DNA of 44,142 bases, taken from the IMG/VR virus record IMGVR_UViG_3300025108_000006, positions 1 through 44,142 of that record; one strand, written 5' to 3'. Position 1 is the stretch's first letter, and the number at the start of each line of letters is the position of its first letter. A program made the position numbers and the translations under genes. Below are positions 16,279 through 25,597 of the stretch, one piece after another. The notes under the pieces are model-generated. The model saw nothing but the letters and a program-made list of their open reading frames with translations, ran no database searches and was not told the DNA's origin. The stretch is from a virus.

Positions 16279-18792
16279 ATGGCTAGAATGGCGCGGTCAC
16301 AGACCAACTATCGTGGAGCCACTGGTGGTCTCGCTGGTGTCAAAACGCAATCTTTTGCTCAACAGGTTCCCCAGATACAGAGCGAAGGTGCTGGGCTAGA
16401 CCCGTTTCGTGGTGACCTTACGAATGCCTTTAATCAGTTCTTTGGCAGTCTAGGGAACACAATTGCTACTTTCCAAGACGCTCACTTTCAGAACCAAAAG
16501 ATCGAAGCGCAAGAATACGCGGTGGACATGAAGAAACAAGCGACTGTCTCCGCGACTGACTACTACATGGAGAACCCAAAGTCTCGCGACGTAGGCGAAG
16601 CGTTGAAAACAACAAGTGTCGAACAGCAAGGCAATAAGCATTTCGTTGACACCTTTAAGTCTAGCCTTGGTTCCAACATTGGGTCACGGATGTATAGCGA
16701 CTTTGCCCTCGCGCAAGCGCAACGTGCACCCTCGACTTTCGAAGCGAATGCGTCAGCTTACTGGCGAGACAATTACCAAGACGGGACGGATGACCCAACA
16801 GTTAATATGGCTATCCAGACCGCTTGGGCTTCCAATTATGAGACGCAACGAGTCACCGCCGCGCAAGAAACTGTTAGACGTCAAAAGGCAGCGTCTGATC
16901 TAGAGTATCGCCGGTCGATCTACAACAAGATGGCACAGCCTGAGATCACGGCAGCGACGTTCAATTCGATCCTCCAAGGCGGTACATCACGGGCTGGTGA
17001 AACGACCGGTCAACTTCAAGCAAGAAACTTGGGGATCATGGTGAACGCTGCGATGACCGGACGTATGAGCCAGAACGGGATCGCTAAATTCATTGCTCAT
17101 ATGAACTACCAAGCGCAAGACCCAATGGACCCAAGCGCACCTCAGATGCCATCAATCGCACAGAAGTTCCCCATCATGTCCGCGAAAGCAGAGACCTCGT
17201 TGATGGACGCTGTTCAGCGCAATACGACGATGGCAGGACAACAGGCGTTCTCTCAGATGTCTTCTGACTTTAACACCACGTTGACAAACACGCAGGACGA
17301 ATACGCAAAGCTAGCCCTGATTGGAAACAGAGGGTCTGCCGTAGTCGCAAAGATGCAGAATACTCCAGGGATTTCCATGACGCAGATCGCTGCGTTCAAA
17401 AAAGACTTGAACACAGAACGCTCAAAGCTTGCTGAGTACCATTTTAATCAGGTCGCAATGAACAGCGTGGCTAATGGATTGCCCCCCGCACCATCCTATG
17501 ATCCATCCGAAAACAAAACCGCATCCCTAGATTGGCTTAATCGGAATGCACCAATGGGTGTCGATGGCGCGTCAGTAAAAGCTGGGGCGTTCTTGAAAAA
17601 TCACGTTCAGACTTTCGGTGCGGGTAATTTCCCTAAGAATGTACAACAGAAGTTTGCGTCACACCTGACGTCGGGCGATCCAGCACAGCAATCATACGCA
17701 TTGGAAGCCTTGATGATTGCCGATCCGACCGGCGCAAGTCTAGCCTCATTGCTACCAAAGAACGACTTTGCTGCAAAACTCGGTGCAGAGGCGGCGTTTA
17801 TCGAAATGCGGAACGGTGCATCCCCACAAGCTGCCGCCGCCAAGACTTTTAATCCAGGTTTTATTGAAGCAATGCAGCAACTAGACGGCAAAGGCATGGG
17901 TGAAATCCTAGTACCTGATGCCGCTAATGAACGTGAACGTGAGCAAACTGTCACTGAACTGTTTAACGAAGACGCAATGGGCGCGATGATACAGCGTCAG
18001 CTTTTAAATGAGTGGCGATTTACAGGTTTATGGTCATCAATCAGTGGGATTGACATTGAGACTCAACGTAAACTGAGGGCGGCTGGTAAAGTGTACGTGG
18101 CCTATCAGATGTCGCAAGATCGTGACTACAGCACTGAGGATGTCCAACAAGCGGCATTCAACGCTGTGTCAAATCAAATGTGGGTTCAAAATGGCATCGT
18201 GAAGTCTGGACGGCAAGCGACCAACACGGCTGGTGGTATCGTGCTGGGCAAAGAGGTTCTCAACACGGCTACCGGAGAAGTCGAAGACACCGTTGCGACC
18301 TTGGAGAATGACATATCGAACATTGAAAATGGTGCGTTTTCGATCTTCACTGAAGGTACACTTACAGCGAAACCTATACCTCGACTCGGAGATAACTCAC
18401 AGATCGTTGTTAACGAAAACGGAATGCCCGTATCACTTCAAGTCGGTCAAGCGATACAAGTAGACAGCCGGTATCACCCGTCCGGTAAAGAGCGTGGCTT
18501 TTTGTCTAACTCAGCGAATTGGGAATACAGCCAGACTTTCACAGGTGATCTTGCACTAGATCGTGCAGCCGCCGTGGCAATCTTTGGACCAGGAATTCGT
18601 TTAGAGCCGATCTATACTGGATACGGTGAAGATGTGGCGATTGGTGAGTACGAATTGATTGTCATGCCGAGATTTATTGGAACACCTAAATTGACTCAGG
18701 CAGACATTGAGCGTCTCGCTCTTACGCCGCGTGAGTATCAACCCACCCGCTATGGCAGTGGTGGCCCCAAGCCGTTCTACTTAGTTAAATAG
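16279..18792 (+). CDS. internal virion protein C (T7 gp15-like)
   Basis: An 837-residue largely helical protein with a short flexible N-terminus (MARMARSQTNYRGATGG). It then has many Gln- and Ala-rich helices and a terminal domain ending LALTPREYQPTRYGSGGPKP. T7 gp15 is 747 residues and lies in the same place between gp14 and gp16; it makes the periplasmic channel used during DNA ejection. No enzymatic motif was seen. It starts 1 base after the previous stop. Confidence 0.8.
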   Translation: MARMARSQTNYRGATGGLAGVKTQSFAQQVPQIQSEGAGLDPFRGDLTNAFNQFFGSLGNTIATFQDAHFQNQKIEAQEYAVDMKKQATVSATDYYMENPKSRDVGEALKTTSVEQQGNKHFVDTFKSSLGSNIGSRMYSDFALAQAQRAPSTFEANASAYWRDNYQDGTDDPTVNMAIQTAWASNYETQRVTAAQETVRRQKAASDLEYRRSIYNKMAQPEITAATFNSILQGGTSRAGETTGQLQARNLGIMVNAAMTGRMSQNGIAKFIAHMNYQAQDPMDPSAPQMPSIAQKFPIMSAKAETSLMDAVQRNTTMAGQQAFSQMSSDFNTTLTNTQDEYAKLALIGNRGSAVVAKMQNTPGISMTQIAAFKKDLNTERSKLAEYHFNQVAMNSVANGLPPAPSYDPSENKTASLDWLNRNAPMGVDGASVKAGAFLKNHVQTFGAGNFPKNVQQKFASHLTSGDPAQQSYALEALMIADPTGASLASLLPKNDFAAKLGAEAAFIEMRNGASPQAAAAKTFNPGFIEAMQQLDGKGMGEILVPDAANEREREQTVTELFNEDAMGAMIQRQLLNEWRFTGLWSSISGIDIETQRKLRAAGKVYVAYQMSQDRDYSTEDVQQAAFNAVSNQMWVQNGIVKSGRQATNTAGGIVLGKEVLNTATGEVEDTVATLENDISNIENGAFSIFTEGTLTAKPIPRLGDNSQIVVNENGMPVSLQVGQAIQVDSRYHPSGKERGFLSNSANWEYSQTFTGDLALDRAAAVAIFGPGIRLEPIYTGYGEDVAIGEYELIVMPRFIGTPKLTQADIERLALTPREYQPTRYGSGGPKPFYLVK

Positions 18793-18801
18793 GAAATTCA
18801 A

Positions 18802-21267
18802 ATGGACACCATGCTCAACTATTTCACTGAAAATCCTATCGACATCACCACACTTAACGACGTCGGAGACCCTACTAAATACAACAGTCTGCTAAACGAA
18901 ATGTATCGTGGTGCGTATCGCGACGGGGGGTTCGTCAGCCCAACTATTGGTGTCACGGTTGAGGACACGATGCTGGACCTACCACACGGCGAATACGTTG
19001 AGATGCTGGAGAACGAGGTGTACTCAAAGATTGGACCATCAGCATTCGACACTGTAGCTAGTGACTACAATCGTGATCGTTTTGATTTCATTACAAGCCA
19101 CCGCATCTTCAGTCAGAACGTACAAAAAGACGCGATTGGTCGTAATGTCATTGGCTACGAATTCAATCTGGACAACGCTGAGAACTTTGCGCTTGCGGCG
19201 GGTGTACTCGGAAAGACCCCCAAGCAGATGCAAGCGTTGATGAATGGAACTGAAGGGATTAGCAGCCGTGACAGCCGTGCGCTGTACGAGGCCCAAGTCG
19301 CCCAAGCGGACAAGCTGATTTCTGAGTTGACGGATGGTGCACCATTGCGTGGACCACAGCGTATGACCTTAACGTCACTGGTGATGCACAACCCTGCGTT
19401 ACTCGGTCCGAACTTAGTGAAACACATTAAAAACGGCGACGTCAAAAAGGCAATCACTGAGATACGCGACAAGTCTAACGGAACGAAAAACAAATCGTTG
19501 GCGTTGCGTCGGAAACAGGAAGCGATGCATTTTGCGAATTATAGACCAGACTATGTGATCAGAGAAGCGTCTGAAAGCGGTTACGCCGCGATGTTTGGAA
19601 TGCCCAAGCCACGTAAAGTCACTGCTCCAGAGACCTCGTTGAAACCACAATTGAGACCCAATCAGGGCGCAAAGGTCCAAGGTGGTGGCGTCAAGCGATC
19701 ATTACGCCCACGACTGAGACCAACGACAAAACCAGACAATGGCTTGCAGAGTTCGTTACGTCCACGTTTGAGACCTGACGATATGCCCGTACCGGCGTCG
19801 GCTGGTGGTGTCGCCAGATCGTTACTACCACGACTGAGGCCCGACAGTGTCGGAACGGAAGCACTAGTGTCGGAACTGGAGATCGCGCTGGGCGTCGAAA
19901 AGCCAGCACCGGTGGACACTGCAATAGACAACAACATTGTGCCTGTTGTCGTGCCTGACCAAGACGGTGAAATTACTGTATCACGACTTGGACCACCACC
20001 TGTTGGACCCGAAGTTACTTCACTTGCAGAAGAACTCGGAGCGGCGATTGAGAACGCTGGGATGTCTAGCGAGATGAACGACGCTCTCAAGCAGATCAGC
20101 GGATCAATGAATGACAAGCTGGCAGAACTTGACGTCGATATGGACAGCGCGATGTTCTTCGACAACACCCGTGATTACATCGCTGCGAGAGACTCCGGTG
20201 AACTGGTCGAGGGCGATGAGATCGTGATTGGTACAGACGGTAATCTATCGACCTTCCTGTACACTGAAGGTCGCGACGATCCAAAGAACGCCGTGCCAAC
20301 GATGGAGCCGGTTAGTGAAGAAGCATTCTTGGACGATACCAACATGACTACCGTTAGTGCATTTAAGAAAGCTGAAAGAGCGTCACGCGCAGCGGCAACA
20401 CAAGCAGACACAGAGGATCGTATATCGACGGTACAATCGGTCCTTGAGCGTAACCGTCAAGTTCTAGACAAATCGAACTACACATTTGGCACTATCACCG
20501 ACACCGCTGAAGAAGACTTTGAGGTCACCATCAGTACATCTGGTGAAGTCTACGATTCTGAAGGAACACTCATGGACGCCTATATCGAAGACGGTACGGT
20601 CTTCAATCGGGCCGGTGCAGTGATTGGATCGTTTGTTGGTGAAGCACTTGACGTTGCTGCGGACTACGCATTGGACACGGTTGAAAGCGTTACGAAAGCC
20701 GTACAGTCCTTTGGGACATCAGAGTTCGTGAACTTCTTAGGTAACGCTGCGCGTCCTGGGGGCAAGTTAACGTCTGCCGATTTCAACGAAGGTGGATTGG
20801 ATGCCATGCGTGAAGCTATACGTATAGCCAGAGCGGACGGACGTTCTTACATCAAATACGAGGACTTAGGGACAACAAACGAAACGATCCTTAAAGAACC
20901 CTTATTGAAAGGGCTATTTGATCCTGAAACAAGAATTGCCAGAGGTCTTGGTGTATTTAACTTTAAGATGAACGATGCTGGTGAAACCGTCATTACGGAC
21001 ACTTATGACTTTAACGAGGGAAGTAAACGCACAACATTCTACGAAGCACTAAAGTCAGGTCGAGAAGTTGATGCAATTAAAGCACTATCGTCAGCCACAC
21101 TGACTGAACAAGCGTCCATGATTGGCTTTGCTCGACAAGAAGAACTGAAAGCTGCCGGTAAGAAATGGCAGACAGACATTTCGATTAACCTCGGAAACAT
21201 GGGTGACCGTATTGCGGCAAACCTTGGTGGCGTGAGTAAATCTAAACGTCCACAAATCCGTAAATAG
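18802..21267 (+). CDS. virion protein with lysozyme-like segment and SLRPRLRP repeats
   Basis: An 821-residue protein lying between the gp15-like and gp16-like genes; T7 has no gene here. Residues about 100-250 resemble a glycoside hydrolase 24 (T4 lysozyme-type) fold: IGYEFNLDNAENFALAAGVL and, later, LRGPQRMTLTSLVMHNPALL and HIKNGDVKKAITEI. The usual catalytic Glu before the IGY turn is not evident (SHRIF stands there) and the Thr is replaced by Val, so activity is doubtful. Residues 279-347 hold four copies of a nine-residue motif, (R/S/T)SL(K/R/L)P(Q/R)LRP, spaced 18-22 residues apart. The rest is acidic and helical. It probably takes the cell-wall-interacting role that T7 places at the N-terminus of gp16. 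Confidence 0.65.
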   Translation: MDTMLNYFTENPIDITTLNDVGDPTKYNSLLNEMYRGAYRDGGFVSPTIGVTVEDTMLDLPHGEYVEMLENEVYSKIGPSAFDTVASDYNRDRFDFITSHRIFSQNVQKDAIGRNVIGYEFNLDNAENFALAAGVLGKTPKQMQALMNGTEGISSRDSRALYEAQVAQADKLISELTDGAPLRGPQRMTLTSLVMHNPALLGPNLVKHIKNGDVKKAITEIRDKSNGTKNKSLALRRKQEAMHFANYRPDYVIREASESGYAAMFGMPKPRKVTAPETSLKPQLRPNQGAKVQGGGVKRSLRPRLRPTTKPDNGLQSSLRPRLRPDDMPVPASAGGVARSLLPRLRPDSVGTEALVSELEIALGVEKPAPVDTAIDNNIVPVVVPDQDGEITVSRLGPPPVGPEVTSLAEELGAAIENAGMSSEMNDALKQISGSMNDKLAELDVDMDSAMFFDNTRDYIAARDSGELVEGDEIVIGTDGNLSTFLYTEGRDDPKNAVPTMEPVSEEAFLDDTNMTTVSAFKKAERASRAAATQADTEDRISTVQSVLERNRQVLDKSNYTFGTITDTAEEDFEVTISTSGEVYDSEGTLMDAYIEDGTVFNRAGAVIGSFVGEALDVAADYALDTVESVTKAVQSFGTSEFVNFLGNAARPGGKLTSADFNEGGLDAMREAIRIARADGRSYIKYEDLGTTNETILKEPLLKGLFDPETRIARGLGVFNFKMNDAGETVITDTYDFNEGSKRTTFYEALKSGREVDAIKALSSATLTEQASMIGFARQEELKAAGKKWQTDISINLGNMGDRIAANLGGVSKSKRPQIRK
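19633..19845 (+). repeat. four SLRPRLRP-type coding repeats
   Basis: Inside the 821-residue virion protein, nine-codon units encode TSLKPQLRP, RSLRPRLRP, SSLRPRLRP and RSLLPRLRP, starting near 19633, 19696, 19750 and 19816. The spacers (18-22 residues in register) differ in sequence and length, so only the short motif is conserved. This looks like repeated docking motifs, not a simple DNA duplication. Confidence 0.85.
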
Positions 21268-21297
21268 TCCAGCAAATCGAGATAAACAGGAGCCGAC

Positions 21298-24200
21298 ATG
21301 GCTGAAGAACAAACGGTCCAACAGACCACTACTCAGACAAACGTCGAGACGGTCCAATCGATCCCCCGCCGGTACTCTACAGACAACGTCCAAGGTCTCG
21401 GCGTCATAGGCACAGCCGGTGAGATGTGGATGCAAGAAACGTGGATTGGCTCCACGATCCGCTACGGGTTCGACCGTGGTCGTGACGCCAACACTTTTGA
21501 CTACCGGCCCGACGAAAACTTTAATGTCTATGCCCACTGGACCGCGAACCGCGACAAAGACAACGACATGGAAGCTTTCGTCAAAGACGGTCAGTTTGAC
21601 ATGGTGTACTCGCAGCAACAATACGAGGCCCGTGTGGCATCGTTCCGCGCACAAGTTGCAGACCGTGCGAAGCTACAAAACGGCAGTGGCTTTGGAATGC
21701 TGCTTGGTGGCATTGGGTCCATTGTTGATATCTCCACGCTAATACCTGGGGTCAACCTTGCGAAGCGTTTAGGGACCGCAAGTAAAGTCGGCAAGTTAAT
21801 GAACAGTAAGCCAGCTAAGTGGGCGACCGCTGGTGCACAATTTAGTGTCGTACAAGAAGCCGGTCTGCACTTAATGAACGACGTGCGGACCATCGAAGAA
21901 AGCGTATTGAACACCGCGTTGTCTTCCGGTCTCGGTGGTGGTCTTGGGCTATTCGTTTCGGCACGACGTGGTGACAGCTTTCTGAACCCATCGAACCCGA
22001 ATTACGTCTTCCGTCCTGACAGCAAAGTCAGCATGGGCGTCCGTGGTCTTGGAGAGTCACTGTCAGAAAGTGTCGTACTCAAGCGTGTCACCCGCGACGG
22101 CAAACAGGTGTACGAGGCGGTCGCAGAGACGGGCGCCGGTCGATCTGTTGGTGCGGCGGCGGTGAAGTCTTCCGAGATGGCGAAACGTGGCGCATTGATG
22201 GGACAAGGTGTGGCCCGTGCTGGTGTCAAAGCCGTTGGTGCTGCCGGTCTTGCTGCCGTCACAAAGACGGTAGGTCGCGCATCGCCACTCATTAGAGGCA
22301 TGACGTCCAACAGTGGCACGTTCAGAGACATCACGTCTCAACTGTACAATCGCGGTGGGATGATTGACGAGGCCGCTGAAGCTGGTGTGGCGACCAGATC
22401 GATGGAAGAAGTCGCAACGAACCGCATCATGACATTCCGAATGGAAATCTTGGGGCCGGTCAACGAGGCTTTCGAAAAGCTACGTTTTGACATGGCGGGT
22501 GCTGACGCTGGTCGCTTGCGGAGCGCGAAAGAAAAAGCCGCCGATCTTGGGGCCAATCTTAAAGGTCTAGCGTCTGACGTCGCGGCGGGACCAATGGCGT
22601 CCGGTGAGGCCAAAGCTGTTGAAGAAACCACCAGTGCTATTAGCAAAACTGAGTTCGAAGACATCATTGCAAAAGCGGCACATGAAGACATTGATGACGC
22701 CGTGATTGACAACCTGATCGACCGGTTTGGCAAAGGGAACGCCATGATGGTGATCCAACGCGCCAAAGAGCAAGCTAATGTCTTGCACGACTACAATCTG
22801 CGTCTGGAAGACGAACTGGTCGAACTTGGTATGATGACCGACAAGGAACGTCTAGGTCGCAAGTTCGTGTCGCCACAATTGTGGGACGGTAAGGCGATCC
22901 GACGCAGTCCGATTGCGGCTCGAAACTTCTTCATGCAACTGTTTGCAGACGATCCGACAGAAGAGTTTCTTGAAGCAACTTTTGGGATGACAAAAGAACA
23001 GTTTGGTAAACTGGGGGTCGAAGACGTCACGGTCAAGAACTCGGATGGTGAACCAACCGTATATACGGTCGAACAAGGTGCTACCGCCAAGAACGAAATA
23101 CTGGGCGAGTGGACCGGCGACCTCTACCGGACTGACCTAAAGAAACTCCAGAAGATGGAAGAGGACGCCGATTTAGAAGCGACTGCATCGCGAAAAGAAG
23201 CTGTAAGAGCCGCTGCCGAGTTTAGGTCTACCAACTTCGACATCATCAAAGCGTCAGTCAAAGAAGCAAAAGACATTCTGCTAGAACAAATAGCAAAACG
23301 CGATCAGCGGAAATTGAATCGTGACAATCGCAAGGCCAAGAATGATCGTATGCTGGACGAAGTCCGAAAGCTGGAAGCAGAGGCCAAGCAGCGTCAGCGT
23401 GATATCGAACAGATGGTCAAGACCGGACGCCCAGGACAAAAGATACGTCTGCAAGCTGAAGAAACCGTGAGGGAAGCTAAAGCACTACTCGACATGGTGA
23501 ACTACCGTGGTCAAACCGCGACTAAAAAAGAAGTGCTAGACGCTGAAGCAAATCTTACGGCGGCGGACATCGATCTGGCAAATATCGATAAGCCAATCCG
23601 CACAGATGCAGAAGGTCGCGCAAAAGCTAAACAGCCACGCAGTACTCGTATCAGCTACTTGCAGGGTAAGATCGATAAGAACACTCAAGCTATCAAAAAG
23701 CTGGACAAAGAACTCGACAAGTTAGACGCTAAGATTGACCCACTGCGCCGAAACGTCGTGGACGCTACTCAAAAGCGTAAGCAACTTTTGACCGTCCAAA
23801 AGCTACGCCGCGCAGCCATGAATGACCAAGCCAAAGGTGCACGGAAGGCCAAGCGCAAACTGAAGCAAGCCAAGCGTCTGACCAAACGCAAAGAGAACGA
23901 TCAGCCACTCGAACAGTACGTCAACGAACTGACGAACACTCTTGGGTCTCGTACAAGTTCTCAAGCACCACGCGGTGCACTATCGACAGACGTGCTGGAA
24001 TCGTCACGCCTTAAAGAGCGCATGATTAAACTGACAAACGAACAGCGTCGGGAAGCCCACAAACTAGGCATTCTCAAGAACGACATGTACGAAAGTCTGT
24101 ATCGCGCCAACATCGATATCGCCCAGCGCATGGCCTTCAGACAAACCTTTGGTCACTACGGTGGAAGCGAAACGGAAATACTACAAGGAATGATCAAAGC

Positions 24201-25587
24201 GGTCGATGACGATTACCTCGACATGATCGCAAAGGCACAGCGTGAAGGCGCGACGAAAAAGCAGACCAACAAGCTGGACAACGAAAGACTGAAGGCCGTC
24301 AAGGACGTCGAACTGGGCGTCAGACGTCAGCTTGGTCAATTAGACTTACCAGCCGATCCCGAAAGTCTGTTGAACTTTACGATGCAAAAAGTCCGTGAGT
24401 TTAACTACATCCGCTATGGTTCTGGCTTTGTGATCCCCAGCCTGACCGACCTGTCAAACACGGCATTGACTACTGGTTTCGGCACGATGTCCTATCGCAA
24501 TCTAAAGGCACTCAATCAGACACTAAACAACATGGGCAACGCTGAGATCAAAAGTCTTGCCTACGCGCTCGAACTGATGGGTCACGGTAACCGGACGATG
24601 GCGATGAACGGTGCCGACGATGCTCGACTACAAGCTGGCGTTGGTGACTATGGGACCGTCAAGCACTACACCACAAGCAGTGTCGATAGGATCATGCGCG
24701 GACTGTCCGATACCACCTCGTATGCCAGTGGAATGATGTGGTGGAACTCTCGCCTCAAAATGTTGGCGATGGTCGAAATGCAGAACAATTTTACCCGTCT
24801 CTCAAAGGATTACGACAGCTTACTCGCGGCGGCTTCTGCCAATGATCCAATAGCCAAAGGCAAAATAGCACAGCTTGCGGCCTCTGGTCTCGGATCGACT
24901 GAGATGCGTAATATCCAGAAGATGTTCAAAAAATACCCACCCAAAGAAAACGATGCGGGTGTCTTTGAACTTGGAATGCATCGTTGGCTCAAAGAAGGCC
25001 GCGAAGGACAAACAGCACACCAAGACGTTTTGATCGCTTTGGAGAACGCCGCGAACCGTGCGGTCATGACGCCGTCCAAAGGTGACACACCGTTCCTGAT
25101 GTCTAACGAGTACGCTAAGATTATCGGTCAGTTTCAAACTTACGGGTTTGTCGTGATGACGAAGTTCATGGTCCCTGCGTTTCAACGCATGGCAAACTAT
25201 GGTGACATGCAAGCGTTCAGTTCGTTCGCCTTCGCACTTGCCCTGGGTACTGCCGTTGTCGGCGCGAAAGACATGCTGCGTTACGGCGAAATCAAAGAGC
25301 GGGACGCCGGTTCATGGGCGTATGACGCGATAGATCGATCAGGATTCCTGACGTACCTATCGACACCCATCGACGCCATCGCGACCCAAACGGGATTGTC
25401 TGAAGGCGCATCACGGTACAGCCGAGAAAACGCACGACTGTCACTAGTGCTTGGGCCGTCAGCGGGTCTGCTCACCGACACCTTTAATTTGGCATTCGAA
25501 GACAATCGTTTAGAGACCGCGCAGAAACTCCTGCCGTTCAAATTGTACCAACAAATCTACAACGTCGCGACCGGCGGTTACAAATAG
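21298..25587 (+). CDS. internal virion protein D (T7 gp16-like)
   Basis: A 1429-residue protein, the largest in the genome. It has an N-terminal domain (RYSTDNVQGLGVIGTAGEMWMQETWIGS), a hydrophobic segment (GFGMLLGGIGSIVDISTLIPG), and a long highly charged coiled-coil centre rich in Lys, Glu, Arg and Ala. The C-terminal section is like T7 gp16 (IIGQFQTYGFVVMTKFMVPA, then an alanine-rich hydrophobic helix). T7 gp16 (1318) carries a lytic transglycosylase at its N-terminus; none is seen here, and the preceding gene has a lysozyme-like segment instead. It is expected in the internal core and, on ejection, to help draw DNA through the inner membrane. Confidence 0.85.
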   Translation: MAEEQTVQQTTTQTNVETVQSIPRRYSTDNVQGLGVIGTAGEMWMQETWIGSTIRYGFDRGRDANTFDYRPDENFNVYAHWTANRDKDNDMEAFVKDGQFDMVYSQQQYEARVASFRAQVADRAKLQNGSGFGMLLGGIGSIVDISTLIPGVNLAKRLGTASKVGKLMNSKPAKWATAGAQFSVVQEAGLHLMNDVRTIEESVLNTALSSGLGGGLGLFVSARRGDSFLNPSNPNYVFRPDSKVSMGVRGLGESLSESVVLKRVTRDGKQVYEAVAETGAGRSVGAAAVKSSEMAKRGALMGQGVARAGVKAVGAAGLAAVTKTVGRASPLIRGMTSNSGTFRDITSQLYNRGGMIDEAAEAGVATRSMEEVATNRIMTFRMEILGPVNEAFEKLRFDMAGADAGRLRSAKEKAADLGANLKGLASDVAAGPMASGEAKAVEETTSAISKTEFEDIIAKAAHEDIDDAVIDNLIDRFGKGNAMMVIQRAKEQANVLHDYNLRLEDELVELGMMTDKERLGRKFVSPQLWDGKAIRRSPIAARNFFMQLFADDPTEEFLEATFGMTKEQFGKLGVEDVTVKNSDGEPTVYTVEQGATAKNEILGEWTGDLYRTDLKKLQKMEEDADLEATASRKEAVRAAAEFRSTNFDIIKASVKEAKDILLEQIAKRDQRKLNRDNRKAKNDRMLDEVRKLEAEAKQRQRDIEQMVKTGRPGQKIRLQAEETVREAKALLDMVNYRGQTATKKEVLDAEANLTAADIDLANIDKPIRTDAEGRAKAKQPRSTRISYLQGKIDKNTQAIKKLDKELDKLDAKIDPLRRNVVDATQKRKQLLTVQKLRRAAMNDQAKGARKAKRKLKQAKRLTKRKENDQPLEQYVNELTNTLGSRTSSQAPRGALSTDVLESSRLKERMIKLTNEQRREAHKLGILKNDMYESLYRANIDIAQRMAFRQTFGHYGGSETEILQGMIKAVDDDYLDMIAKAQREGATKKQTNKLDNERLKAVKDVELGVRRQLGQLDLPADPESLLNFTMQKVREFNYIRYGSGFVIPSLTDLSNTALTTGFGTMSYRNLKALNQTLNNMGNAEIKSLAYALELMGHGNRTMAMNGADDARLQAGVGDYGTVKHYTTSSVDRIMRGLSDTTSYASGMMWWNSRLKMLAMVEMQNNFTRLSKDYDSLLAAASANDPIAKGKIAQLAASGLGSTEMRNIQKMFKKYPPKENDAGVFELGMHRWLKEGREGQTAHQDVLIALENAANRAVMTPSKGDTPFLMSNEYAKIIGQFQTYGFVVMTKFMVPAFQRMANYGDMQAFSSFAFALALGTAVVGAKDMLRYGEIKERDAGSWAYDAIDRSGFLTYLSTPIDAIATQTGLSEGASRYSRENARLSLVLGPSAGLLTDTFNLAFEDNRLETAQKLLPFKLYQQIYNVATGGYK

Positions 25588-25597
25588 AAAGGACGTA

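Noticed and set aside
21091-21654. Minus-strand frame of 187 codons across two virion genes.
   Set aside because: It spans the junction of two well-supported + strand virion genes; composition is that of an antisense shadow.
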